A stretch of 47,784 nucleotides of DNA from Burkholderiales bacterium (GCA_016000195.1 JAECRO010000021.1:1-47784); one strand, 5' to 3'. Counted from the first letter of the stretch, positions 16,729-25,783 are shown. Notes: a model not told the origin generated them from the letters alone. Numbers and translations: made by a program.

Positions 16729-18720
16729 ATGTTTAAAAAAATACTGATTGCCAATCGGGGCGAGATCGCTTGCCGTGTGGCGGCTACTGCAAGGCGCATG
16801 GCCATCCAGACCGTGGCCGTGTACTCGGACGCTGATGCCGAGGCCAAGCATGTGGGCTTTTGCGATGAGTCCGTCCATATCGGCGGCAGCGCACCGAAGG
16901 ACAGCTACCTGCGCTGGGAAAAAATCATCGAGGCGGCGAAAGCCACCGGCGCCGAGGCGATTCACCCCGGCTACGGTTTCCTGAGCGAGAACGAAGACTT
17001 CGCCAGAGCCTGCACCGAGGCCGGGCTGGTCTTCATCGGCCCGCCGGCGTCGGCCATCAAGGCCATGGGCCTGAAGGCAGAATCGAAACGGCTGATGGAG
17101 AAGGCCGGCGTGCCGCTGGTGCCCGGCTACCACGGCGCGGACCAGAACCCGGTGATGCTCAAGCACGAGGCGGACCGCATCGGCTACCCGGTGCTGATCA
17201 AGGCCAGCGCGGGCGGCGGCGGCAAGGGCATGCGGGCAGTCGAAAAATCCGGGGATTTCGCGGCCGCGCTGGCCAGTTGCAAGCGCGAAGCCATCAACAG
17301 CTTCGGCAATGACACCGTGCTGGTCGAAAAATACGCCCAGCGCCCGCGCCACATCGAAATCCAGGTGTTCGGCGACATGCATGGCAACTACGTTTACCTG
17401 TTCGAGCGCGACTGCTCGGTGCAGCGCCGCCACCAGAAGGTGCTCGAAGAAGCGCCGGCGCCCGGCCTGTCGCCCGAGATGCGTCAGCAGATGGGACTGG
17501 CCGCCGTGGCTGCGGCGCGCGCGGTCAACTATGTCGGTGCCGGCACGGTGGAATTCATCGTCGAGCAGCGCGCCGACGGCAGCATGAATTTCTTCTTCAT
17601 GGAAATGAACACCCGTTTGCAGGTCGAGCATCCGGTGACGGAAGCCATCACCGGGCTGGACCTGGTCGAGTGGCAATTGCGCGTGGCCTCTGGCCAGCCC
17701 TTGCCGCTGGCGCAGGAGCAGTTGAAGATCAACGGCCACGCCATCGAGGCGCGCATCTGCGCCGAGAACCCGGACAACAACTTTCTGCCCACCACCGGCA
17801 CGCTGCAGGTGTATGACAAGCCGGTGTGCACGGCGTTTGAGCGTGGCATGGTTCGCATTGACGATGGCGTGCGCCAGGGCGACACGATTTCGCCGTTTTA
17901 CGACTCGATGGTCGCCAAGCTGATCGTGCATGGCCAGACGCGCGAAGAAGCGCTGGCCCGGCTGGACGAAGCGCTGGCGCAGACCCGCATCGTCGGGCTG
18001 GCGACCAACGTGCAGTTCCTGCGCTACGTGGTGCGCAGCCCGTCGTTTGCCCAGGCCGACCTGGACACGGCCCTGATTCCGCGCGAGGAAGCGGTGCTGT
18101 TCAAGCAGGAGCCGGTCGGTTTGCCGATGGCTGCAGCCAGCGCGATTGCCCAGACCTTGCTGAGCGAAAAAGCCGCAGAAGGCCGCGACCCGTTCAGCCG
18201 CCGCGATGGCTGGCAAACGCATGGCGTGACGCAGCGGCCATTCGAGTTCGAATTCCGGGGCGAGCCGGCCAAGGCCGCGTTGACCTATGGGCACGACGGC
18301 GCTTTGCAATTGACGGTTGGCGATGTGTCGGGGCTGCTGGTGTTTGCCAGGGGCGCGCAAGGCATAGACATCCAGTTCGCCGGCCAGCGCCTGACCGCTG
18401 CCGTTTATACCCAGGGCGAGGTGGACCATGTGTTTACCGCCAGGGGCGCCACCCAGATCACGGCGATTGACCTGCTGGCGCATGCCGGCGAAAGCCACGC
18501 CGAAGGCGGACGCCTGACCGCGCCCATGCCGGGCAAAATACTGTCGTTTTCCGTCAAGGCCGGCGACAAGGTGAGCAAGGGCCAGCCGCTGGCGGTGATG
18601 GAAGCGATGAAAATGGAGCACACGATTGCCGCGCCCGCCGATGGCGTGGTCGAGGAGTTGATGTACGCCCCGGGCGATCAGGTCACTGAAGGCTCGGAGC
18701 TGCTCAAAATAGCGGTCTGA
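16729..18720 (+). CDS. liuD: Methylcrotonyl-CoA carboxylase, biotin-containing (alpha) subunit
   Basis: A 663-residue protein with biotin carboxylase and biotinyl domains. The N-terminus is the classic FKKILIANRGEIACR. The ATP-grasp loop is ASAGGGGKGMR, the catalytic region includes FFMEMNTRLQVEHPVTE, and the biotin-attachment motif EAMKMEH lies about 30 residues from the end. It carboxylates biotin with ATP and bicarbonate and passes CO2 to LiuB. ATG 16729 matches the family start better than ATG 16720. It belongs to the ligase–liuB–liuD operon. Confidence 0.95.
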   Translation: MFKKILIANRGEIACRVAATARRMAIQTVAVYSDADAEAKHVGFCDESVHIGGSAPKDSYLRWEKIIEAAKATGAEAIHPGYGFLSENEDFARACTEAGLVFIGPPASAIKAMGLKAESKRLMEKAGVPLVPGYHGADQNPVMLKHEADRIGYPVLIKASAGGGGKGMRAVEKSGDFAAALASCKREAINSFGNDTVLVEKYAQRPRHIEIQVFGDMHGNYVYLFERDCSVQRRHQKVLEEAPAPGLSPEMRQQMGLAAVAAARAVNYVGAGTVEFIVEQRADGSMNFFFMEMNTRLQVEHPVTEAITGLDLVEWQLRVASGQPLPLAQEQLKINGHAIEARICAENPDNNFLPTTGTLQVYDKPVCTAFERGMVRIDDGVRQGDTISPFYDSMVAKLIVHGQTREEALARLDEALAQTRIVGLATNVQFLRYVVRSPSFAQADLDTALIPREEAVLFKQEPVGLPMAAASAIAQTLLSEKAAEGRDPFSRRDGWQTHGVTQRPFEFEFRGEPAKAALTYGHDGALQLTVGDVSGLLVFARGAQGIDIQFAGQRLTAAVYTQGEVDHVFTARGATQITAIDLLAHAGESHAEGGRLTAPMPGKILSFSVKAGDKVSKGQPLAVMEAMKMEHTIAAPADGVVEELMYAPGDQVTEGSELLKIAV

Positions 18721-18737
18721 ACTTTCTGGAAGCCTGC

Positions 18738-19142
18738 ATGCGCATCAGTTTTTGCTGTACCGATACCAAGGCCCAGCCCTGGCTTGACGGTCTGCGTGCC
18801 GCTTTCCCCGGCGCCGGCAACATCATGCGCCGGGACACGCTGGCCCGTTTGCAGCCGGACGGCTATGTCATCAACGTGGCGCGCGGCAGCCACCTGGTCG
18901 ATGACGACCTGATCGCGCTGATCGACAGCGGCCATCTGGCGGGCGCCACGCTGGACGTGTTCCGCACCGAGCCGCTGCCTGTGGCGCATCCGTTCTGGAA
19001 ACACCCGGAAATCACCGTCACGCCACACACCTCGGCCCGCACGCTGCGCGAGGAAAGCATTGCGCAGATTGCCGGGAAAATCCGGGCGCTGGCGCGCGGT
19101 GAGCCAGTTGCCGGTAGGGTCGATCACGCGCGGGGGTATTGA
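18738..19142 (+). pseudogene. ghrA: GhrA-like 2-hydroxyacid dehydrogenase with in-frame internal deletion
   Basis: This 134-residue open frame joins a GhrA-type N-terminus (MRISFCCTDTKAQPWLDGLR) directly to the C-terminal half beginning NIMRRDTLARLQPDGYVINV. Intact relatives have about 310 residues. The missing part includes most of the substrate domain and the Gly-rich NAD(P)H loop. The remaining DVFRTEPLP and HPFWKHPEITVTPHTSA segments hold the catalytic Glu and His. Without the dinucleotide loop it should not reduce glyoxylate or hydroxypyruvate. It is the last gene before the PHP-ATPase module. Confidence 0.82.
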
Positions 19143-19192
19143 GCCTGCACAATACCGGGATGCCCTCAAACAGAGGGTGTGGAGCGCTGCAA

Positions 19193-22036
19193 ATGAGTGA
19201 AACAAGAAAAGAAGAATGGCCCTATCCCGGCGCTCGCTGGTGGAAGTTTGACTTTCACACGCACACGCCTGCCTCGACGGACACTTACTGGGCAGAAAAA
19301 AAGGATGATATTTCGCCTGAAACCTGGCTGCTCAAGTACATGGCAGCTGAGATGGATTGCGTGGCCGTGACGGATCACAACAGCAGTGAGTGGGTCAATC
19401 CATTGAAGACGGCTTACGCCGCCATGCGAGCCAATCCACCCGATGGTTTTCGCGAGTTATTTTTATTTCCTGGTGTCGAGATTTCTGTCAATGGCGGCTT
19501 TCACTTGCTGGCAGTTTTCGATGCTAGTGCCACAACGGGCGATATCGACACATTGCTTGGCAAGGTGGATTACTCCGGCACCAAAGGCGATAGCAATGGT
19601 GTCACGCGCCGGAGTCCTGAAGACGTGATACAGGCCGTGCTGGATGTCGGTGCGTTGCCAATACCAGCCCACGTTGAAGACAAAAGCAAAGGGCTGCTTC
19701 GGCTCAAGACTGAAGCTGGTTTGCAGTCGGCTATGGATCATCACACTTTGGTACAAGTGCTGAACAATCCCGGCATGCTGGCGATGGAAGTGTTGAATCC
19801 GGCGGCAGATAAACCCTTGGCCTACAGCAAGGCCAAGCGCAAGTGGGCGGAGGTGATTGGTTCGGACTGTCATACCTTTAAGGAAGGGAGCGTCAACGTA
19901 CCAGGTTCGCGCTACACCTGGATCAAGATGGCTGCGCCTTCACTGGAAGGGTTGCGCCTGGCGTTGCTGGACGGGCAGGGGGTGTCAGTTCGGCGCAGTG
20001 ATGATCCGGGTGCTTTTGACCCCTTCGACAAGCCCAATCATTTCATTGAAAGTATTGAAATTTCTGAGGCGCACTTTATGGGGCGTGGTATGCGGCCTGC
20101 GAAGTTTGCATTTAATCCTTACTTCAACGCCTTGGTCGGCGGGCGTGGCACGGGCAAATCCACCGTCGTGCATGCCCTGCGGCTGGCCTACCGCAGAGAA
20201 CGTGAACTTGAGGTGACGAGCGAAGCGGGCAAGACTTTTGCTCGTTTCAATCAAGCGGCCAAAAACCACAGCGATTTGGGAGGCTTGCTCCCTGCCACGC
20301 GGATTACATTGACTCTGCAACGGGACGGCATTCGCTATCAATTGTCCTGGCGCAAGGATGGACAGGGCGCTGCGGTGCAGGAGTGGGATCAGGCCACATC
20401 GCAGTGGAAGGAGTCGGCCAGCCAGACGGTTTCCGGGCAGCGTTTTCCGGTGCGGCTGTTCAGCCAGGGGCAGATTGCAGCGCTGGCCGGAGAGAGCCAG
20501 CAGGCCTTGCTGCAGGTGATTGACGAAGCGGCCCAGACCGGCACGGCCCAGCAAGCGCTGGACGAAGCCAAGCGGGCTTTTTTTGCCACCCGCGCCAGAC
20601 AGCGTGAAGTGGGCGGCAAGCTCAAAGGCCGCGACGCCCTGAACCTGGGCCTGCAGGACGTGCAGCGCAAACTCGACCGTTTTGAAGTGGCGCACCACGC
20701 CGATGTGCTCAAAGCCTACCAGCGCACGAGCCGCCAGACACGCGAGATGACGCGGCAGTTCGACGCTGCCGCCGCGATGGCGGCGCGTCTTCATCAGGTG
20801 TCGGCAGACTTGCTGGCCGAAGACCTGCCCGATGCGCTGTTTGATCCGGCCATTGATGCCGGGGCGCTGAGCGTCGTGCAGCAACTGGCTCAAACCGTTG
20901 CCCAGGCCAAAGCGCAGGTTGAGGCCGCAGCACAGCTTCTGGCTGAAACCGGCGCTTCGCTTCGGGCGCAGTTGTCGCACAGCGATTGGCAGGAGCGGGT
21001 TGCGCAATCTGGGCAGGCGTATCAGGCGTTGAAGGCAGATTTATTGACCCAGGGCGTGAGCGACCCCAGCGAGTACGGGCGGCTGGTGCAGGAGCGCCAG
21101 CGTCTGGAAACCGAGATCAAGCGCCTCGATGCCTTGCAAAAGCAGTTCGATGACCTCAGGCAGCAGTCCAGGACGCAACAGGAAAAGGTCTGGGAGGCGC
21201 GCCGCAGGGTGAGCGAGGTGCGCAGGGATTTTCTTCGGCAATCGGTGGCAAACAACCCGTTTGTCCGGATGAAGCTGATTCCCTATGGCCGTGATGCGCA
21301 GGCGATGGCGCGTTCACTGCGCGATGTGCTGGGCGCCTCAGATCAGTTTGAAAATGATATTTACGTCGAGGCGCAGGGCGATGCTCCGGCCAAAGGTGTG
21401 ATTGCCGAGATGTTGATGGCGGCTGATTTGCCGGACAACCCAGACGAGCCGGATACGCCTCATTTTGAGGAAGGCATCAAGCAGTTGCAGATACGGCTGG
21501 GCAAAGCAGCGCGTGGTGAAAATGAGTTTGGCGCATGGTTCAACAAGCGGCTGATTGCAGCGGCTGAAAAGCGCCCCGAGTTCATTGACCATATCCTGTG
21601 CTGGTTCCCCGAGGACAGCCTGAAGGTGGAGTACAGCCGCAAGGGGGATGGCCAAAAGTTCCAGCCCATCGGACAGGCCTCGGCGGGGCAGCGGGCCGCC
21701 GCCATGCTGGCTTTCCTGCTGGCCCACGGAACGGAACCCTTGGTGCTGGACCAGCCCGAGGACGATCTGGACAATCATCTGATTTACGATCTGGTGGTGC
21801 AGCAGATTCGCGCCAGCAAGCAACGGCGCCAACTCATCATCGTCACCCACAACCCGAACATCGTGGTTAATGGCGATGCGGAAATGATTTACGCGCTTGA
21901 TTTCAATTCACAGTGTTTTATCAGCCAATCCGGGTCTTTGCAAAACCAGGCGATGCGCAATGAAGTTTGCAATGTGATGGAAGGTGGCAAGGATGCTTTT
22001 GAACGCCGCTACCAGCGTTTGGGAAGGAATGTTTAG
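19193..22036 (+). CDS. TrlF-like protein: PHP phosphoesterase domain fused to an SMC/ABC-type ATPase
   Basis: A 947-residue protein. Residues 19–300 form a PHP domain with visible metal ligands: His22 and His24 in FDFHTHTP, the His of VTDHN, the Glu of FPGVEIS, the His of IPAHVE, and the Asp/His of GSDCHT. An SMC-like ATPase follows: Walker A GGRGTGKST at about 316, a coiled-coil-prone Gln/Ala/Arg-rich middle (about 430–690), signature ASAGQRAAA at about 829, Walker B LVLDQPEDD with Asp853, and H-loop His886. ATG 19193 is chosen because GGAG lies 8 bases upstream. Related PHP–ATPase proteins have been linked to phage defence. It is followed after 2 bases by the AlbA_2 gene. Confidence 0.85.
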   Translation: MSETRKEEWPYPGARWWKFDFHTHTPASTDTYWAEKKDDISPETWLLKYMAAEMDCVAVTDHNSSEWVNPLKTAYAAMRANPPDGFRELFLFPGVEISVNGGFHLLAVFDASATTGDIDTLLGKVDYSGTKGDSNGVTRRSPEDVIQAVLDVGALPIPAHVEDKSKGLLRLKTEAGLQSAMDHHTLVQVLNNPGMLAMEVLNPAADKPLAYSKAKRKWAEVIGSDCHTFKEGSVNVPGSRYTWIKMAAPSLEGLRLALLDGQGVSVRRSDDPGAFDPFDKPNHFIESIEISEAHFMGRGMRPAKFAFNPYFNALVGGRGTGKSTVVHALRLAYRRERELEVTSEAGKTFARFNQAAKNHSDLGGLLPATRITLTLQRDGIRYQLSWRKDGQGAAVQEWDQATSQWKESASQTVSGQRFPVRLFSQGQIAALAGESQQALLQVIDEAAQTGTAQQALDEAKRAFFATRARQREVGGKLKGRDALNLGLQDVQRKLDRFEVAHHADVLKAYQRTSRQTREMTRQFDAAAAMAARLHQVSADLLAEDLPDALFDPAIDAGALSVVQQLAQTVAQAKAQVEAAAQLLAETGASLRAQLSHSDWQERVAQSGQAYQALKADLLTQGVSDPSEYGRLVQERQRLETEIKRLDALQKQFDDLRQQSRTQQEKVWEARRRVSEVRRDFLRQSVANNPFVRMKLIPYGRDAQAMARSLRDVLGASDQFENDIYVEAQGDAPAKGVIAEMLMAADLPDNPDEPDTPHFEEGIKQLQIRLGKAARGENEFGAWFNKRLIAAAEKRPEFIDHILCWFPEDSLKVEYSRKGDGQKFQPIGQASAGQRAAAMLAFLLAHGTEPLVLDQPEDDLDNHLIYDLVVQQIRASKQRRQLIIVTHNPNIVVNGDAEMIYALDFNSQCFISQSGSLQNQAMRNEVCNVMEGGKDAFERRYQRLGRNV

Positions 22037-22038
22037 CC

Positions 22039-23298
22039 ATGTTTGACAACCCGGTGGACCTGATCGAAAAAATCCGTCTTGGTGAAGACACTTTTCTTGA
22101 ACTGAAAGAAGTTCGTTTTGCCGGCAGCAAGGTCACGGCGCCGCACCGTGATTCCTTGGCTGACGAACTGGCGGCGCTTGCCAACAGCCGGGGCGGCGTC
22201 TGCGTCCTGGGCGTTGATGACAGCCGGGAGGTCTTGGGCATTGCATTGGACCGGCTTGATGCAGTCGAGGATTTTGTCCGGGAGATTTGCGTCTCCTCCA
22301 TCACGCCACCGCTGGCCCCTGTCATTGAGCGCCTTAATCTTCCGTCCAGCACAGGAGAGATGCAAGCCGTGATCAGGGTTGACGTGGCGCGCAGCCTGTT
22401 TGTCCACAGAAGCCCCGGCGGTTATCTGCACCGGGTAGGCAGCGCCAAGCGTGAGATGGCGCCGGAGTATCTTGCCCGGCTGTTTCAGCAACGGAGCCAG
22501 GCGCGGATCATCCGCTTTGATGAGCAGCCCGTGCCGGGTGCCACGCTGGACGATTTGCAGCCGGTACTCTGGCAGCGCTTTGCCAGTTCGCGTGTGAATG
22601 AAAGTCGCGAAGTCTTGCTGGACAAACTGGCGATGGCCAGACAGGATACTGACGGAGTGCTTCGGCCCACCATCACCGGCGTGCTGATGGCAACGCAAGA
22701 CCCTCGCCGCTGGCTGCCCAATGCCTTCATTCAAGCGGTTGCCTACCGAGGCACAGAAATATGGCCGCAAGGCGATCAGGCGTATCAGCTTGATGCCCAA
22801 GACATTACTGGCCCGCTGGATCAGCAGGTGCTGGCGGCCTGCCACTTTGTTCGAAAGAACATGCGGGTTGCCGCCAGCAAGCAAGAGGGGCGGCATGATG
22901 TGCCGCAGTTTGATTTAACGGCGGTGTTTGAGGCTGTGGTCAATGCGGTGGCGCACCGCGACTACGCGATTTATGGCGCCAAGATTCGTCTGCGCCTGTT
23001 TGCCGACCGCCTGGAACTGTATTCACCAGGCATGATTCCCAACACCATGACGGTGGAGAGCTTGCCCTATCGTCAGGCCGCCAGAAATGAGGAAATCACC
23101 AGTTTGCTTGCCAAGTGCGGCCTGCCCGAAAGCGAACGAGGGTTTTCAGGGCGAAGTGCCATGATGGACAAGCGCGGCGAAGGAGTGCAGATCATTCTTG
23201 ATCTCACGGAAAAACTGGCGGGTGTTCGGCCCACTTATCGCTTGGTGGATGAATCTGAGTTGTTGCTGGTGATCCCTGCCGCTACTTTGGCTGGATGA
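22039..23298 (+). CDS. AlbA_2 (Schlafen-like) plus HATPase_c_4 protein
   Basis: A 419-residue protein with an N-terminal AlbA_2 domain: FLELKEVRFAG, then LADELAALANSRGGVCVLGV at about 42–61. The C-terminal part has a GHKL-type ATP-binding module whose N-box is EAVVNAVAHRDY at about 298–309, followed by RLELYSPG and a degenerate G-rich loop. Such proteins are often annotated as ATP-binding or RecG-related, but no helicase motifs are present. The family contains putative nucleic-acid-binding or nuclease relatives of Schlafen proteins. It starts 2 bases after the TrlF-like stop, so the two form one transcription unit. Confidence 0.83.
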   Translation: MFDNPVDLIEKIRLGEDTFLELKEVRFAGSKVTAPHRDSLADELAALANSRGGVCVLGVDDSREVLGIALDRLDAVEDFVREICVSSITPPLAPVIERLNLPSSTGEMQAVIRVDVARSLFVHRSPGGYLHRVGSAKREMAPEYLARLFQQRSQARIIRFDEQPVPGATLDDLQPVLWQRFASSRVNESREVLLDKLAMARQDTDGVLRPTITGVLMATQDPRRWLPNAFIQAVAYRGTEIWPQGDQAYQLDAQDITGPLDQQVLAACHFVRKNMRVAASKQEGRHDVPQFDLTAVFEAVVNAVAHRDYAIYGAKIRLRLFADRLELYSPGMIPNTMTVESLPYRQAARNEEITSLLAKCGLPESERGFSGRSAMMDKRGEGVQIILDLTEKLAGVRPTYRLVDESELLLVIPAATLAG

Positions 23299-23331
23299 GT
23301 TTTATCGCCCATATTATTGAATGGAGACCTT

Positions 23332-24261
23332 GTGAACCTTAAAAATCTGCCCCCCAAAGTCAAGCTCGTCGATGTCGGCCCCCGCGACGGCTTGCAGAAC
23401 GAAAAATCGCCCGTTCCCGCTGGCGTCAAGATCGAACTGGTGCATCGCCTGCAGGACGCCGGCCTGACGGAAATCGAAGTCACCAGTTATGTCTCGCCCA
23501 AGTGGGTGCCGCAGATGGCCGACAACGCCGAGGTGATGGCCGGCATCCGGCGCAAGCCGGGCGTGCGCTATTCGGTGCTGACGCCCAACATGCAGGGACT
23601 GGAGGCGGCGATGAAGCCGTCGCGCGAGTTGTGGCCCGACGAGATCGTGGTGTTCGGCGCGGCCAGCGAAGCCTTCAGCCAGCGCAACATCAACTGCTCG
23701 ATTGCCGAAAGCATCGAGCGCTTTCGCCCGGTGGCGGCTGCGGCCCGGGCCCACAACATGTATGTTCGCGGCGTCATTTCATGCACCGTCGGCTGCCCTT
23801 ACGAGGGCGATATTGCGCCGGAACGGGTCGAGATGGTGGCCCGGCTGATGAAGGACATTGGCGTGCAGCACATCGGCGTGGCCGACACGATTGGCGCCGG
23901 CACGCCGCTGAAAGTGCAGCGCGCCATGGAGGCGGCGCTCAAGCATTACGACCTTGACGGCGTGTCCGGCCATTTCCATGACACCTACGGCCAGGCGCTG
24001 GCCAATACGCTGGCGTCGCTGCAGATGGGCGTGTGGCAGTTTGACACTTCGGTCGCCGGGCTGGGCGGCTGCCCCTATGCCAAGGGCGCAACCGGCAATG
24101 TGGCGACCGAAGACGTGGTGTACCTGCTGCACGGCATGGGCATAGACACCGGCATCGACCTGGACAAGCTGATTGACGCGGGCAAGTTCATCAGCGATTT
24201 CCTCGGGCGCCAGCCCAACTCGCGGGCCGCGACGGCCCTGCTGAACAAGAGGATGAATTGA
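23332..24261 (+). CDS. liuE: Hydroxymethylglutaryl-CoA lyase
   Basis: A 309-residue TIM-barrel lyase that cleaves HMG-CoA to acetyl-CoA and acetoacetate, the last step of leucine breakdown. VDVGPRDGLQNE near the N-terminus supplies metal and catalytic residues, SGHFHDTYGQAL the metal-binding histidines, and GLGGCPYAKGATGN the active-site cysteine. GTG 23332 is preferred, with GGAG 7 bases upstream, over TTG 23317. It is now separated from liuD by the ghrA remnant and the PHP-ATPase module, so its transcription may depend on the inserted genes. Confidence 0.95.
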   Translation: MNLKNLPPKVKLVDVGPRDGLQNEKSPVPAGVKIELVHRLQDAGLTEIEVTSYVSPKWVPQMADNAEVMAGIRRKPGVRYSVLTPNMQGLEAAMKPSRELWPDEIVVFGAASEAFSQRNINCSIAESIERFRPVAAAARAHNMYVRGVISCTVGCPYEGDIAPERVEMVARLMKDIGVQHIGVADTIGAGTPLKVQRAMEAALKHYDLDGVSGHFHDTYGQALANTLASLQMGVWQFDTSVAGLGGCPYAKGATGNVATEDVVYLLHGMGIDTGIDLDKLIDAGKFISDFLGRQPNSRAATALLNKRMN

Positions 24262-24265
24262 TGGT

Positions 24266-24345
24266 GCGCCGCGCTGGGCCGCCCCAAGCAAGCACAGCCC
24301 CCTCGGGGGGCAGCGCATTACACGAAGTGAACAGCGTGGGGGTCA
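24266..24345. repeat. GC-rich dispersed repeat of Comamonadaceae type
   Basis: The stretch carries GGGCCGCCCCAAGCAAGCAC, a CCCCCTCGGGGGG hairpin, then ACGAAGTGAACAGCGTGGGG. I recall nearly this sequence between many genes of Acidovorax, Variovorax and Polaromonas. It fills the gap after liuE. It reads in frame with the next gene, which makes a false N-terminal extension of that gene. Confidence 0.6.
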
Positions 24346-24347
24346 AT

Positions 24348-25097
24348 ATGTGTGCTGAACTGAAAATGCTTCCCGAAGGCGTGCAGCGCGTCGCTGAGGT
24401 TTTGCAAGCCAAAGGCCATGCCCATGCGCCCGTGATGCTCGACGATGCCGCGCGCACCGCGCAGCAGGCGGCTGATGCGCTGGGCGTGGCCGTCGGGCAG
24501 ATTGCAAAAAGCATCATCTTTCGCCGCAAGTCGGACGATGCTGCGGTGCTGGTCGTGACCTCGGGCGACCGGCGCGTCGATGAAAAAAAGGTCGAGGCGC
24601 TGGTCTGCGCGGACGGACGGCGGCTGGGGCGCGCCGATGCGGCATTCGTCAAAAGCCGCACCGGCTTTTCGATTGGCGGCGTCTCGCCGCTGGCCCATGC
24701 CACGCCATCGGTCACGCTGATCGACCAGTCGCTGTTTCGCTTTGAGCAAATTTGGGCGGCGGCCGGGCATCCGCACGGCGTGTTCCAGCTGTCGCCCTGG
24801 GAACTGCAAGACCTGACCGGCGCGCCGGTCGCCGACCTGGCGGTGGACGAGGATGAGAAAAAACGGGAGTTGCAGCGCGCCATCAGCCTGGTCCGCCTGC
24901 GCGCCCCGACGCCGGACACGACGCTTGATGTGTCGTCTCCGTGCATTTCCATATGCCGCATGAACGCAAGCTCAGGCTTGTGCGAAGGCTGCTTTCGCAC
25001 GCAGGGCGAGATTGCCGGCTGGAGCGGCGCAACCAATGAGGGCAAGCGGGCGGTCTGGAAAACCATCGAGCAGCGCATGGCGGCCTTGCAGGCATGA
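24348..25097 (+). CDS. YbaK/prolyl-tRNA-deacylase-like domain fused to DUF1289
   Basis: A 249-residue fusion from ATG 24348. Residues 1–165 form a YbaK/EbsC-type trans-editing domain (AKSIIFRRKSDDAAVLVVTSGDRRV is split over the core strand region; FSIGGVSPLAH is the conserved glycine loop). Residues from about 200 form a DUF1289 unit with the cysteine pattern PCISICRMN…GLCEGCFRT. YbaK relatives hydrolyse mischarged Cys-tRNA(Pro). DUF1289 is a small putative metal-binding domain of unknown role. The frame extends upstream to 24258 through a repeat, which I do not count as coding. The next gene overlaps its stop by 4 bases. Confidence 0.82.
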   Translation: MCAELKMLPEGVQRVAEVLQAKGHAHAPVMLDDAARTAQQAADALGVAVGQIAKSIIFRRKSDDAAVLVVTSGDRRVDEKKVEALVCADGRRLGRADAAFVKSRTGFSIGGVSPLAHATPSVTLIDQSLFRFEQIWAAAGHPHGVFQLSPWELQDLTGAPVADLAVDEDEKKRELQRAISLVRLRAPTPDTTLDVSSPCISICRMNASSGLCEGCFRTQGEIAGWSGATNEGKRAVWKTIEQRMAALQA

Positions 25098-25783
25098 CTT
25101 CCATGAACCCGAATTCTCAAGCCCCGGCCGGTGAACTGAAGCACATCACCTGCCATCTCGATTTCATCTCGCCCTATGCCTGCCTGGCCTTCGAGTTGCT
25201 GCCCGAAGCCTTGCAAGGCATCAGCTACAGCCTGAGCTACAAGCCGGTGCTGTTCGGCGCCATGCTCAAGCACCATGACCAGCTGGGGCCGGCCGAAATC
25301 GCCCCCAAGCGCGACTGGACCTACCGCCAGGTAGCGTGGCTGGCGCACCGCCACGGCATTCCCCTGCAGATGCCGGCCAGCCATCCGTTCAAGCCCTTGC
25401 CGCTGCTGCGGCTGGCGCTGGCCTGCAGTCCCGCAGCCGCGCCCGCCGCGCCCAACCGCTATGTCTGCGAAACCATTTTTCGCCATGTCTGGCGCGGTGG
25501 CAACGAGGCGACCGACCCGGCCCGCCTGCAGGCCTTAACCAGCGCGCTGGCGCCGTCGCGTGCGCTGGACAGCGACGAGGTCAAAACGCAGCTCAAGCGC
25601 AATACCGATGAGGCCATTGCGCTCGGCGTGTTTGGCGTGCCGGCTTTTGTCGTGGACGGCAAGCTGTTCTGGGGGCTGGATTCGTTGCCGATGCTGCGGG
25701 CCTACCTGCAGGGCGATGCCTGGTTTGACGGCCCGGCCTGGGATGCGGGCGCCAGCGTCCGGGAAGGTGTGCGGCGTCAGTAA
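25094..25783 (+). CDS. 2-hydroxychromene-2-carboxylate isomerase-like protein (DsbA family)
   Basis: A 229-residue thioredoxin-fold protein. HLDFISPYACLAFE is the N-terminal active-site segment in which the Ser of SPY binds glutathione in HCCA isomerases. GVFGVPAFVVDGKLFWGLD is the cis-Pro loop and the FWG motif typical of this group. The family includes glutathione-dependent isomerases of naphthalene breakdown, but many members sit outside such pathways. Nothing nearby suggests aromatic degradation, so the substrate is open. ATG 25094 overlaps the upstream stop (ATGA); ATG 25103 is an alternative. Confidence 0.82.
   Translation: MTSMNPNSQAPAGELKHITCHLDFISPYACLAFELLPEALQGISYSLSYKPVLFGAMLKHHDQLGPAEIAPKRDWTYRQVAWLAHRHGIPLQMPASHPFKPLPLLRLALACSPAAAPAAPNRYVCETIFRHVWRGGNEATDPARLQALTSALAPSRALDSDEVKTQLKRNTDEAIALGVFGVPAFVVDGKLFWGLDSLPMLRAYLQGDAWFDGPAWDAGASVREGVRRQ

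Noticed and set aside
16657-18621. 654-codon minus-strand frame opposite liuD
   Set aside because: Antisense shadow of the carboxylase alpha subunit; no domain pattern.
24258-24347. Extended N-terminus of the YbaK–DUF1289 protein
   Set aside because: These codons come from a dispersed GC-rich repeat; the recognisable domain begins after ATG 24348.
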